A stretch of DNA of 64,000 bases. Origin: Takakia lepidozioides. Lineage: Eukaryota; Streptophyta; Takakiopsida; Takakiales; Takakiaceae. The notes under the pieces were generated by a model. It made no database searches, was not told the origin of the DNA, and worked only from the letters and a program-made list of their open reading frames with translations. Position 1 is the stretch's first letter; every line of letters starts with the position of its first letter. Positions 1-12,412 of the stretch are shown here, in pieces. Where the stretch lies: NCBI GenBank assembly GCA_030704615.1, contig CM060732.1, positions 66,261,053-66,325,052 of the forward strand, read 5' to 3'. A program made the position numbers and the translations under genes.

Positions 1-2195
1 GCTTTCATGGGGTTAGCAAACTATTACAGACGGTTTGTTAAGGGATTTAGTGCCATTGCAAAGGCTCTAACCAAGCTGACCAAGGTGGACCAGGAATGGC
101 AGTGGGAAGATGAGCAAGAACAAGCTTTTCAAGAGCTCAAGGCGAGGTTGACCTCGGCGCCCATCTTGAGACGACCTATTAGGGGCGTCCTTTTCAGCTG
201 CATACAGATTGGAGCATGCTGGGGCTTGGAGCGGTGCTCACACAGGTGGATGATGAGGGAAGAGAGTTCGTAGTGGCTTATGCTAGCCGCTCGAACAATG
301 CTGCAGAGTCTAAGTATAGCTCATATGAGGGAGAATGCTTAGCTGCAGTGTGGGTCGTGGCACACTTCAGGTGCTATCTATACGGCAATCTCTTCACCCT
401 TATCACGGATCACCAACCACTCAAGTGGTTGATGGAGTCAGACAAGCTTACGGGGAAGCTTGCACGGTGGGCACTCATCCTTCAAGAGTATGACTTTCAG
501 GTGGTGCATCGACCGGGTTTGGTCAATCGCAATGCAAATGGGTTGAGTCGCAATCCATGCACGAGCCAGCAGGATGACACTGGAGCTCGGTGGCATGGTG
601 AGACGGACGAGGAGATGGTGCCCGGATGGCATGCATCTGCATTTCTGTGTATCTTGGCAGCGGAAGGCCAGGTTGGACCTGCAACAGGGATGACTGTACA
701 TCAAGTGTCTAAGGACCCTGAGGCCAGCAATGAGCAAGGTGGCGCCAAAGATATACATGAGGATTCAGTTGTGTTGGACTACCTCCGCACTAGAGACAAT
801 GCAGCCACTGTGACTGCCAAAGAGAGGGATCGGATCCTACAACGAGCCAAGAGGTTCAAGTGGGAGGGGACACACCTGCTCCGAGTGTGGGAGGATGGTC
901 GAGTGAGGATTGTGCCTCACCCAACACAGCGGGCACGGTTAGTGCGACATGCCCATGATGAGTTGGGGCATTTTGGGGTGCGACGCACTCATAGTCTACT
1001 ACAGGGGCAGTATTGGTGGCGTGGTATGCACACAGAGGTGCAACAATTTGTGGCTAGGTGCATGGTGTGTGACAGGGTGCGTGCTTCATTCAACGCCCCT
1101 ACTCCACAATTGCACCCTCTTCCGATCATGGGATTGGGCTACAAGTGGAGTCTTGACTTCGCAGGGCCGTTGCCACTGACCATGCGTCACAACAAGTACG
1201 TGTTGGTGATGGTGGAGCATTTTTCCAAGTGGATTGAGTTGGTTCCATTGCCTGATAAGGCTAGTGAGGGAGCTGCATATGCATTCTTGGATTGTGTGCT
1301 TAGCCGATTCGGTGCTCCAGCTGAGGTACTCACGGACCAAGGGAGAGAGTTCTTGGGGGAGTTTCAGGCTTTGTGTGACAAGGCCTTGATAGACCACCGC
1401 ACCACTTCTCGGGATCATCCTGAGGCCGATGGCTTGGCAGAGAGAGTTGTTCAGACAGTAAAGAGGGGTTTGCGCAAGTATGGCTTGCAGAAGGGACACC
1501 TAGGAGATTGGGACCTTCAATTACCCTGGTTAGCCATGGGCTACAGGTTCAGCAAGCAAGCATCACTTGCCTCCTTCTCACCATACTTTCTTCTCTTTGA
1601 CCGAGAGCCGGATTTGCCTACATCCATTCGCAGAGAAGCTGCTACAGTTCTTAACCTTGACGATCCGGACGTGTGGGCACGTGCATGTGAGCAACGTGCA
1701 GAGTTGTTCAAGAAAGTCATGCCCATGGCTTTCGAGAACCTTGCCATTGCACAACACCGTGATACGTTGAGGTATGCGCCCATACGTGATGGGGGCTATC
1801 GTCCTGGGGTTCGGAGATTCAACCCTGGTGACTATGTCTATCTACAGCAGATTGCTCCTACGACTTTGGATGTGACTGCAGGACGTGTTATTTTGAGGGT
1901 TCGAGAGGTCTTGCCCTCAGGCGTCTTGGTCTTGGAGGGTCGGGATGGCATAACTTGGAAGGACCATGTGCGTAATTGTGCGCCATGTCACCTTCCGAAT
2001 GTCGATGGCAGGATAGACCCAAACTTGGCAGTGGTATCTGCAGGTTTGAGGTGCATGTTGTGTGGGTCTGTTAGAGGGGCAGCCACCATGCTGGTGTGTG
2101 ATCGATGCTCTAGGGGTTGGCATATGGGATGCTTGACTCCACCTCTTGAGATGGTTCCGGATGGGGATTGGTTATGTCCACATTGCATTGGATAG
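1..2195 (+). mobile_element. Ty3/gypsy retrotransposon, pol 3' half (RT end, RNase H, integrase, PHD finger), frameshifted
   Basis: The element is cut by the window start. Frame 1 (from base 7) gives the end of a reverse transcriptase, beginning at the LANYYRRF motif. The reading then shifts to the frame open to 2195; homology crosses frames near 180-185, so one small indel lies there. The long frame (residues numbered from base 216) holds RNase H (TDHQPLKWL), an integrase HHCC finger (GHFG to CMVCD), and the integrase D,D,E core (LDFAGPL, LTDQGREF, HPEADGLAE). At the RNase H end the usual ADxLSR is ANGLSR, so the Asp is Asn. Residues 613-657 form a Cys4-His-Cys3 PHD-type finger where a chromodomain might be expected. 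With a frameshift and a lost catalytic residue the copy is probably inactive. The superfamily call is firm; the clade is not known. Confidence 0.93.
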
Positions 2196-3226
2196 TGGGA
2201 GTGGATACAACCATGGAAGGCTAACAAGAAACGCAAGGCCCAGCTACTAGGAGACCTTGAACATACAAGGTCCTGGCTCAAGTTCACAGATTGCAAGACG
2301 GCGACTAACGATGGGGCTACTTTTGTACCCGGCTTCTTGGTCTATAGGGTTTTAGTGCAATAGGGACAGTGATAGAGGACTTAGTACAGCTGTGGCTATT
2401 ACATCTTGTAGCTATCTAGAGGTAGAGAGACCTATCCACCAGTTAGGGGGACGATTGTGGCAGACTACTTTATTGTGCATATATGTGTGATGTGGTTTGG
2501 GCAGCGATGTAATTATGTAGCAATATGTATGCGCACGACACACTTGTCCAGAGTTTGTGAGTTACTGTCTGCAATTCTTGTGTCTGATGCTCCATATCAT
2601 TAGTTTTGCACATTTGCATAACATCAAAACTGAAGAGCATCATCTGTGACTAGAAACTTCAGAATAGTTTGCCACAAACAAGTGAAGTTTGCTCCAGGGT
2701 TCTGTCTGCCTGTAACTAATCAGCACATCATGATTTATGAAATCAGCTTGGTATCTTCAGCAGACATCCCATAGCTGAAGCTGATGCATCAGTAACAACA
2801 ATATACATCAGCTAGCCTCCAGCCACAGGTGGGCACGAGATACAAGATGGCCAGATTGTGAACTGGAAGTGGACATGACAACAGAGTCAACCGTTACATT
2901 AACAAACTCAGAAACCCAGTAACCTTTCAATGCAGACCTCCAAGGGTTTCAGTATAAATTGAGATAAGCATTATCCTGAAAAGTATTGCATAGTCCGGAT
3001 ATTGGAACAAAACTTGAAGTGAGTGCTATAAACTCATCATCCACATGCAATCGTCCGACCAAGACTCCAAATCTCCCGGGCAGCTGTCCTTCCCTCTTTC
3101 TACACGCGCTAGTTGTCACGGACAGCTATCCCAGGCAGGTGTCATTTGTAATCAAGTAATTGAGGTCCCTCATAATCCAGCTCTTAGCAATGGTTAAGAA
3201 CTAGAATCAATCGTCACCATCTCCAT
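2196..3226. other. 3' flank of the gypsy element, possible polypurine tract and LTR start; no gene seen
   Basis: After the pol stop there is noncoding DNA. A purine-rich stretch at 2445-2451 (AGGGGGA) lies just before TGTGGCAG at 2456, which is where a polypurine tract and the TG of a 3' LTR would be expected. The matching 5' LTR is outside the window, so the LTR cannot be delimited. The right part, to about 3226, probably includes the 3' UTR of the Cpn60 gene read from the other strand. I see no coding sequence. Confidence 0.3.
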
Positions 3227-6200
3227 TTACATGGTCATACCTGGCACTTGGGGAACCAGGGGTGCCTTCTTCTTGGCCTTTTCTACAACTATAGCTTGCG
3301 TTGTGAGCACCATTCCTGCAACCGAGGCAGCATTCTGAAGGGCACATCTGGTTACCTTAGCAGGGTCAATAACCCCTGACCGCAGGAGATTCTCATATCG
3401 ATCTTCCATGGCATTGTACCCAATCTCCCACTCGTTCTCCAAAATCTTCTCCACTACTACCGCACCTTCCACACCTGCATTATTTGCTATTAAAGCTGTT
3501 GGCGACAGTAGAGCCTGCATCCATTACACCCACAGTTAGGATGATAGGCACACACCGTCTGTCTGATTCTTCAATGAACATTGATCAAAGCCTCTTGACA
3601 CAACTGACCTATTGTGCACACACACAGGGCATCACGTCCAATATGAGTACTGAACTTGACACATCAAATCAATTGAGTTTACACGAGAGGTGTCATTAAG
3701 TTGTTACTTTCTGTACAATGTCAGCTCCCAGCTTCTCTTCAGCATCCTGAATAGTCTCCTTGATTGCGGGTACACATGACGACAGGTGCACCAATGCAGC
3801 ACCTCCACCTGGCACAATACCCTCCTCAATAGCAGCAAATGTAGCATTCTTGGCATCTTCTATTCTCAGCTTTCGATCCTCCAGTTCAGTCTCTGTTGCA
3901 GCTCCAACCTGCACCGCAGCAACATCATGACTTGTTACCTAGCATAATCAGTCTTTGAAAAAATTGTCATGATGAGTGAAACTTCTAGCTGTCTCATGCA
4001 GAACAATGGAGACATGCATCCCAGAATGACAGACACTGGAAATATATTGAGACCCGATAAAGTACAGCCAGTACAGCCAACTGATCCGCAACACAAAAAC
4101 AGACATGTGCTATTTCAACTCTTTGACCCTATGGGCGGCCTACATATACCAGTATATATGCAGGCAAAGGACTTGGAAGACACAGCAAACAGTTGCCAAC
4201 ACATCCCAACACCCTGGGCGTTTTACATAGCCTCACATCTCTCCTGTCCATATCTACAAGAATTCCTACCTTGATTACAGCAACTCCTCCTGACAGCTTG
4301 GCGATGCGCTCAGACAACTTTTCAGTATCATAGACAGAATCGGTCTCAGTCAGCTCTTTCTTGATCTGAGCAATTCGAGCCTGGATTTCATCCTTGGTAG
4401 CCATGTCTGCAATGATGGTGGTGGAGCTGTTGGTGATGGTCACTTTTCTAGCAATCCCTAGCTGGTCCACTGTTGTGTTCTCTGTCTTCAAGCCCAAGTC
4501 ATTGGCAATGAACTCAGCACCTACAACCATCCAAAGGGACAATTAGCTCACATTCACCTGCACATTGACACAATTAGCTCGACAATTTATCCATCGCTGC
4601 AGGAGTCAAGCCCATCAATAGTAACAGGGACAACTGTGGAACTGTAAACTAGCATGAAATTAAGCCGTGGAAACAAAGCACCTGTAAGGATAGCAATATC
4701 CTGGAGAAGGGCCTTGCGGCGCTTGCCGAACCCAGGGGCCTTGATGGCAGCCACTTGCAGTACTCCCCGCAGTTTGTTCACAACCAGTGTAGCCAGTGCC
4801 TCACCAGACACATCCTCAGCAACGATGAGAAGGGGTGCTTTCAGCTCTGTAGTTTTCTCAAGCACTGGGATGATATCTTTGATGGTTGTGATCTTCTGGT
4901 CAGTGACCAACACCTTCACATTCTCAAACTCTACTACCAGCTTCTCCTGGTTTGTCACAAATTGAGGTGAAATGTAACCCCTGTCAATCTGCAACAAGTA
5001 TTGCAATATGTCAGTATCATTTGCTGCTACACACACCTCTACTTAGCAGTTTCTTGACACAGGTTGCGCTGAGCATGATAAATAGGCTAAGTGTCATCAT
5101 CAGCTCCAGCAGCAATTACTCCGTTAAGCATCCCAAGACCAATATCAAACGGGTATGTCCAGCTCAATATTGAAGTTATTGGAACCAACCAAGAACTTTT
5201 GCTGAGCCTCATCCATATTTTGGGAGAGTGAAAAACATTGAAGTGGTGCTTACCTCCATTCCCTCCTCGACCTGAACTGTAGTCTCGAAAGAAGAGGACA
5301 ACTCGATTGATAGAACACCATCAGGTCCAACCTTGTCAATAGCATCCGCTATCATGGTGCCCACAAACTCATCATTTCCAGCAGAGATTGATGCCACAGC
5401 TGCACAAGCAAATGGCCTGTTTCAGATGCTACTTGTAGATCTTCAGAAGCACCACAACGCCAGAATAGCAGCTCCTACTATGGTCAAAATATTTGTAATT
5501 CTTACTTGTGTGACTAGCAGTCAACCTCTAAACACTGACTGAGTTTGTCGGGCCAGTACCCAATACTGGTGGACATCTTTTGGCCATCCAACTAGCCTAA
5601 CACTATCTCTTTACTAAAAAACCACCCTGAAAAAAACCCAGAGCGACGGACAGATGCCTTCCCCATGCATGTCATTTAAATGGTCAATGCAGGGCTATAA
5701 AACTAAAATCATTAACTCTGTAACCAACTTGTCAAGTTTGCATGCGGACAAGTGCCTCTGTCAGTGCCTTAATGGCAGTTAACAAAAATAAGTTTATACC
5801 TGCACCTGAGCTGTGCAGATAAGCTAAACCCCGGTGGGGTCGATAGCCAATGTTCACAGGGAACAGCATGAGTACATTCTTACCTAACAAACCAGGCTAG
5901 GCGCCAGATATGTGGGTTTTTGGCCCAGTTCCAAAACCATGGCATGGGCAGGACATGCCTAATGGCATTTGCAAATTCCATCATTTTAAAAAACTTGGCT
6001 AATGGAACCCCAGACAGGGTCGTTCGGTCAACACTATGAAGATACATATAGGTGAACACGACTTCAGGAATATGTGGCGTCTACTTCACCTGTGCCACAG
6101 ATATTGCAGGACATACAAGCTGCCCAAAATGTAACCCTAATGTGCACACTAATATTCTGTGCAGCCCTGACATCCTTAAGTGCAAAAGCAACAGCACATG

Positions 6201-8890
6201 CTTGTCCCTTACAATGGTCAAGGTCAAAACTGTCACCTAATGTGCCACGCTAGTGTTGTTTGCAGCCCTGACACCCTTGAGTGCGAAAGTAGTGGCACGG
6301 TGACTTTGATCAACACTACACATCAGTAACTTCCCTCTCCCTTTACACTGGTCGATGTAACCTTTCCCCAACTGTCTTCGCTCTTTCCATAATCCCCCTT
6401 GAGTAGTTGGCCAGCTTTTGAATGAATACCTTTAATATCCTCCCGGCCTTGTACAGGCCGAGATTTCCTCTTCAACTCCTCAATGAGGCCTGCGACAGTC
6501 TTATCCATTCCCTTCTTCACTGCTACAGGGTTGGCCCCTGAGGTGACATTCAGAAGCCCCAGCATTATAAGTTCTCTTGCTAGGACACAGGCTGTGGTTG
6601 TCCCATCACCTGCAGAGTCATTTGTCTTGCTGGCCACCTGTATGTGTCCATCATTTAGAGAATGGCACGAAGTCCTGACACCTTAATTGACACCCTAACA
6701 CCCTAACACCTTAATTGACTCCTACATGTGACAACTCACCTATTAGGGCTTCTGTAGGGTTGTGTCAAAGAGTCTCCCACCTTCAAGGGGAAGGAGTTTC
6801 CTCAGAAATTTACAGACTGCAGGAAATGTTAAGAAAGTCCATAGGGAATGCATGAAATGAATGCCTCATGAGTTAAGTTATCACTAGCAAAATTGAGGCT
6901 GTACACTGACTGCTGGTCCACATCCCAAGCACATGCTTGAATGAAAAGCTTGATCTTGAACTCAGTGTCTTGTCCTTACAAAGGGGACTGATCAGCATGT
7001 GCATTATCGAAGGTGGCCAAAAACATCATACAGGTCATGAAATAAAGCACATTGCTACATCTAGGAGCTTCCAAAGAAACAGCTCACCTCTCGAATGAGA
7101 GATGCCCCGGCATTCTCCATGGCATCAGGCAAATCAATAGCACGGGCGATTGTGACACCGTCATTGATCACTTTGGGTGCACCAAACTCATCCAGCACCA
7201 CATTGCGACCTGAACCCACCAGCTACGCTTTAGTTGTGTACCCCTCAAACATATGGCTGGGTAGCCACTGGAATACCACGTCTTCGCGAAAACTTGACTT
7301 GATCCTGAAACCCTTCTTAGACCCTCACACCAGCATGACCAATCACATTACAGGCCACATGAACAACTCAACGAGCGTACTATAATGACGTCCAACAAAA
7401 TCATCAGCTTGGAGGCTGGGAGCAAAAGCAAGAACATGCCTCCAAACAACCATGACTGACTCCCTCTAACAGACTCAGAAGTAACTGCAAAGATATGCAG
7501 CAGAACCCACAAAAATTCTTTACCCAAAACCCCAGCAGTATGACTCCCTATGCACTGCAGCAAGATTCCTGCTTCAGTGATTTATAATAGCTTCTCTGTA
7601 CATGTCAGTTTCCCACACTAATCGATCAGTATCTATTTACATCAACAACTGAGTGAAAAATAGCAGCATCTACCCCAAATCCCAGGCTTTTGTACCAAGA
7701 TTAGACATCATTTGTACTCGGATGGCCGCATATCCACACTACAAAACACAATAGCGTACCTCGAGGACCCAGTGTGACACCAACAGCATCTGCCAATTTG
7801 TCAATTCCTGCTTGAAGAGATTCACGCGACTTCTGGTCAAAAGCAATTTCCTTGGCATTAGCTCTCACCAAAACTCTTCCTTTGTTTCCTCTATGTCCAG
7901 CTACCTGGCTGAGCACCCGGCCTGGATGCGGATTTTGTTCTTGCCAGAACCCTGCCACACTCCTGCCTGACTTCAGCTGCATCAATATCCATCCACACGA
8001 AAGTATGAGATGAGACTGCACCCATGATCTACAAAGATATTGTCTGGTAACAGTGTTAACTGCAAAACCATATATAGAAACATGCCAGTATCATGTTGAT
8101 GTGGTATGAAACTGCAGTCCACGGAGGGGACCAACCTAACCCAACAGGCAAACGAGGTGTCAAACATGCAAAAACCATTATAACTGCAGCTCAGAGAAGG
8201 TAAAATGTGTGCTTGCATGAGGCAGTGGCACTCAAGTCTTCAGGACTTTTGAATCTCTAGAATCCATACTGTAATAGAGCCAAAACAAACTCAGAATACC
8301 GGACCTGCACAAACCAGTTGCGACCTACCATTTCACCACATACACAAAATTCTGAACAATTCTCAGGAATACAGCCTTCCATACATTTGGACCATTGAGC
8401 GGATAGAAATCCACCCTGATCCAGATAACCCCCTTGTAAACTGATATTTCATGGAGAGAGTTGTAAGGAGATGAAGGATAAGGATGTTTCTGGCAATTAC
8501 AATGCCATTTCTAACATAGGTACTACAAAGACAAAATATCCAGAAAACATGAATGTGCCATTCAGACTTCCGGATCCTTCGTTCTCAGAAATGAGTATCA
8601 AATGAGGCATGCTCGTTTAATGGCATCACAAGGGGCGGGGGGGGTCCAGTGCACGATCTCCATACTAAAGAAAGATACAATCGACCGAATGCTTTGCCCC
8701 TAAACCTTCTTTCAACACAATGTACCCAACAAATGCTAAAACAGTGTGCATAAACACTGTAGAACGACAACTAAGAAACAGGCTCACACAGAACCAAGAA
8801 ACTCACGGATGATGAAGAAGCCCCGCACGAAGGCACAGCGAGCGATGGAGAAGCCAGGGCTCCATTCGCCAACATTGCATCGGCCGCCAT
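3227..8890 (-). CDS. CPN60A: Chloroplast chaperonin 60 subunit alpha (RuBisCO large-subunit binding protein alpha), 9 exons
   Basis: Group I chaperonin subunit (GroEL family) that folds stromal proteins such as the RuBisCO large subunit in alpha/beta rings. Exons on the minus strand: 8890-8807, 7976-7760, 7209-7088, 6637-6430, 5399-5254, 4988-4682, 4520-4270, 3908-3708, 3514-3227. They join in frame to 607 residues, with GT and AG at all eight introns. The Ser/Ala-rich N-terminus looks like a plastid transit peptide. The mature part has the ATP-site motifs LGPRGRNVVLD and [11 protein letters not shown] and the late [13 protein letters not shown]. The C-terminus ([20 protein letters not shown]) matches alpha, not beta, plastid subunits. 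The exon 2 acceptor is the least certain: a site 42 bases upstream (about 8018) is also in frame. No lesion is seen, so the gene looks functional. Confidence 0.95.
6138..6301 (+). repeat. Imperfect direct duplication inside a Cpn60 intron
   Basis: Within the 1.03-kb intron 5400-6429 two similar stretches about 100 bases apart share GCAGCCCTGACA followed by CCTTNAGTGCNAAAG. The first is at about 6138-6200 and the second at about 6237-6301. It is a local duplication of unknown meaning. Confidence 0.6.
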
Positions 8891-10005
8891 AACTTCCACT
8901 CAACCGCTGCTTCGAACTCTACAGCTCAGCGATCCGTGGCGAGAAACAGAAACTCAGGCAATCAGAACGTACCCAAATCGACTCTCACAAGACCATCCTC
9001 CTCCCAAGGTCAATCAAAACTTCACCCGCAAGTTCTCGCGGATTCTATACTCGAACAACGATAAAACAGAGGCGAAGAGGAATCTCTCGAAGTCTCAGGA
9101 CGCCTCTGCACATACACATACATGCATCCATCATGTATGCCAACCATGCAAACGAAGCTCCTAGAACTCTGCCTTATCTCCAAAGCTTCTACAAAAAAAG
9201 TGAGTGAAAGTGCGCCGAACCCGGCCTGTCTTTATTTTTTCTTGCTGTGGATCCATCTAGAACGTGTTTCCGATTCCACGGCACGACATGAAATTCTCTC
9301 TGACCATGGCTTTTTCGTGTTGAGTGTAGTAGGTACGTGATGGAAGAACCCCATGCTGATGAGTGGGAAAGAAACGGCAAGCCAAAAATATATAGAGATC
9401 TCGTTTTGGTTTAGCTAGCGCCAAAACCTTGCAGATTAGGCCCCACACATACAGGGAAAGAATAGTCTCGTATCAAAAACACACGCCATCAGTCAGCAGA
9501 TCGATAGGTGCCTCAATCAAACTCGTGTGTGGGATCACTATGTTCACCATCGGAAGAGGAATTGATGTTCTCAATCTCTAGACAGTACTTACTGAATCCA
9601 CCTTTGGAAGAGAAGTGCTACTATCAAACTGGAGAGTCCTGAATTCAGATATTCGTCAACAATCTTTAGACAGCAGAGGATTGAGAAAGAAACAGCTGCC
9701 CTGATCAGCCCTAGTACTTATTGGCTTTTGCACAAGGGAGTCTGTGAAGTTCGTAGTTGAGGATGTTCTCTAACATAGCACAAATGCTTGCTTCTGTCAT
9801 TCCATCACTGTTCAGACAACGAAAGAGCCCATTCCTCCATTCTTTACTGAATTTTTACTGCTATCACCAATACAGTACTGCAATGTCAAGTTTTAATTTG
9901 AGCATACAGATCAGGCCCCAATGTGGAGTTCTTCAAACACACCTGACAGAATTGAGATAGTAGGTGGATCTTTGTGGAGCAACTTTTGATATACAAACAA
10001 AGTGG
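8891..10005. other. Intergenic: Cpn60 promoter/5' UTR side and mTERF 3' side, no gene seen
   Basis: The stretch just above 8890 should hold the 5' UTR and promoter of the Cpn60 gene (transcribed leftward), and the end near 10005 the 3' UTR of the mTERF gene, also leftward. Only short open frames without family likeness occur. I see no tRNA or mobile-element signature. Confidence 0.5.
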
Positions 10006-11351
10006 CTAAAACCTGACCCAACAACGTGTGCACTCGCCCATACAGTCACCCTTGCAATCCACATTGTAACCAAGTACATGTGGGTTTCGCAATATCAAAT
10101 TCTTCAATGTGGTTCCATTGATTCCCCATGAAGAATCTAGGAGAGTCACATTCTCTCTGATTTCACCCTCAATAAGGCCAACAGCCTCAGGGAACTGCTT
10201 TACAACAGCAGCAAGATCTGCCTCCGAGACACCAAGCTCCCTCAAGTAAACCAGAGTGCCCAACACGGCCTCTGGCTCTGGCAAGCTTGCCACTTTTTCC
10301 TCCCCCCAATAGCTTGAGGAGGAACATCCAAACCCTTTAGCCAAAATGGTGTCAGCTTCTTCCGTGGTGAACCCTAAACCTTCTACATGTTTGCGTGCAA
10401 TTTGCCACTGTTCAAGCTCCATTTCGTTGAAGCGCTTGGTCAAAGAGCTTGCTGGGGTACCAACAGTGCTTGCTTGGATGGAGGCACATGACCTTGCCCT
10501 TCGTTGAGATGGTCTGTGCGGATAGACGGATGTTCTTTCTAATTGCAATTGTCTTGATAAAGAACTACTTTTGCTGAAAGCAATGATGACTCCATGTCCC
10601 AAGATTTCCACCCAAAGAGTCTGATTGAATTAGGAGGCAATTAGTTAGTAAGAGGCAATCTCTGGAAACAAAAACCCAAAAGATTCCCCACACAAGAATG
10701 AGGGCTTTGATGAGAGACTAGTGTTGTATTCAGACAAAAATTGAATGTATCAGTCCATGTGGCAAATAGCAGATTACCTTTGATTCCACAAAAACTATCA
10801 AGGTGATCTAGCAAAACTACTGGAGATGAATAACATTTGAACAAAGTCATGATGTCATGAACTAAAATGCAGTATCCTCCTGCCATAAAAAGTAGTTGTA
10901 TTGCAAATCTCTTAATTTAGCCAGCAAGCATTTTATCAAGGACGCACCCTGATTAGGGTAGAGTGGTGACTGCAGCTGCAGAGTTGGAGACCCTGGATCT
11001 CTTAGTGTTGAAGAAAAACGTACTCTGTTATGAGCTTGTGTAGATTTCCAACAGTCTATTGTTTGGAGCCTCCCAGGCGCCAGCATTTGAAGATGGGCAG
11101 CTGCTGGCATGTTCCCCACCTTTTGCATACCTGTAGAGAATCCATGACAATCTCAGATTGCGGTTCTGAAGAACAGAAGACTCTTGCCATTCTGGACGAC
11201 ATGCAACAACTTCACGAAACTTAAATGTCTTGAATCGTCCATCTTTCACTAAGAGGAATGCACATGCACCCGCCCAAGGATCGAACGCACAGTTTGCCGG
11301 AAGTATTCGGGATTCCAGTTCAACTGTTCTTACAGAGACGTCCGCTCCCAT
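10006..11351 (-). CDS. mTERF-family protein, organelle-targeted; 3' exon firm, 5' exon tentative
   Basis: mTERF proteins bind organellar nucleic acids and act in transcription termination, splicing or RNA maturation. The 3' exon ends at 10006 and is solid. It encodes mTERF-type helical repeats with the Pro-containing signatures VVKQFPEAVG and LILRNPHVLGY, and ends in a Cys-rich tail (DCKGDCMGECTRCWVRF) recalling a conserved plant subgroup. No ATG in this frame lies upstream of the repeats, so a 5' exon is needed. The best frame-compatible one is 11351-11131, ending CTACAG/GTATGC, spliced to the acceptor TTTCAG at 10574, with the 3' exon 10573-10006. This gives 262 residues. Another acceptor (10621) and a Met at 11110 are alternatives. 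The repeat-rich part is certain, the N-terminus is not. Confidence 0.75.
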
Positions 11352-12412
11352 CCATAAATTATATGGAGACGCATGTACTAAAGCAATGGAAACAAATCCA
11401 GATTAGTTTGAATCTGGCTTGCAAGCTGCCAGGCTTCGACAAACCAAGAGGGTATATTCAACTGCATGAAACTTGCAGAAATAAACTCAAGAACGAACTT
11501 CAAACAGTGTAACTCAATTCAGAAAGACAACCAGATCTCAACAACCCAATTACTAGCTACTCATCAGTTTGGTAGGAAATCCCAGACGGCATGCATTCCA
11601 CCACCACCAGACTACATGTGCCCAAGGCGGAGCATCAGAAACAGGTGTTGATGCATACTTGATTCAGAAACCGGATGTTTTATGGCAATCTTCACTCTTC
11701 TGCTTGCTCCCCTCCATCTTGGAGACCAGGAGAACGAGCGGCCAGCAGCAGCTGAGGTGGATGCTGACGGCCCCCATAATTGGGAACCCCTCTGGGAACA
11801 CGAAAAGATATGTAACAAGATTATGGGAACTCTTGAAGGCTAGGCTACCTACTGTGGCATTTAAATTTGGATTACGAAACTATTTGTTGTGATGCTGTGA
11901 CCACAGTGTGGAAATGCCCACATCTCGTCTGTTGCGAAGGATTCCCGAATGTCGAGACGCACGAGATGATCCCTTGCCCTTCTCGCACAGAGCGACAATA
12001 CTGCATAGAAAGAGGGAGAGTGGGGAGGCGCTTGCTGCATTTGGGAGAGGGAGACAGAAAGGAATCAGAGTGAGAGACTGTTGGGAGACTGGCATTTTGC
12101 GAGGTGTTGGGGATTATTGAGGTGAACAGTGGCGTTTGAGATCAGTTAGTTCACATAGGTCGCGTTTGTTGGGTTTGTGTAATTTCCTTGTCTTTGTGGG
12201 CTCATTTGTACTTGAGGAGGGTTCTGAGTGTGTTCTTGTGTGCGGAAGTTGTATTCAGCTATTGATTTCAGATTTGAAGTACTTGGAAGGAGAAGTATTC
12301 CAATGTACCCAATTTCAAGGAAGGAAGTATATCTTCCAAGCTGTGAAGATTGCTATTAACTTCTTTGCGATTGAACGCAACATACTGAGTTACAATCTGC
12401 TATACAAGAGCA
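11352..12412. promoter_or_regulatory. Shared upstream region of the divergent mTERF and ispE genes
   Basis: The mTERF gene runs left and the ispE gene runs right from this 1.06-kb stretch, so it should hold both promoters and the 5' UTRs. The part at 11970-12070 is purine-rich (GAGAGGGAGAC-type). Small open frames here lack family likeness. A bidirectional promoter is inferred from layout only. Confidence 0.4.
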
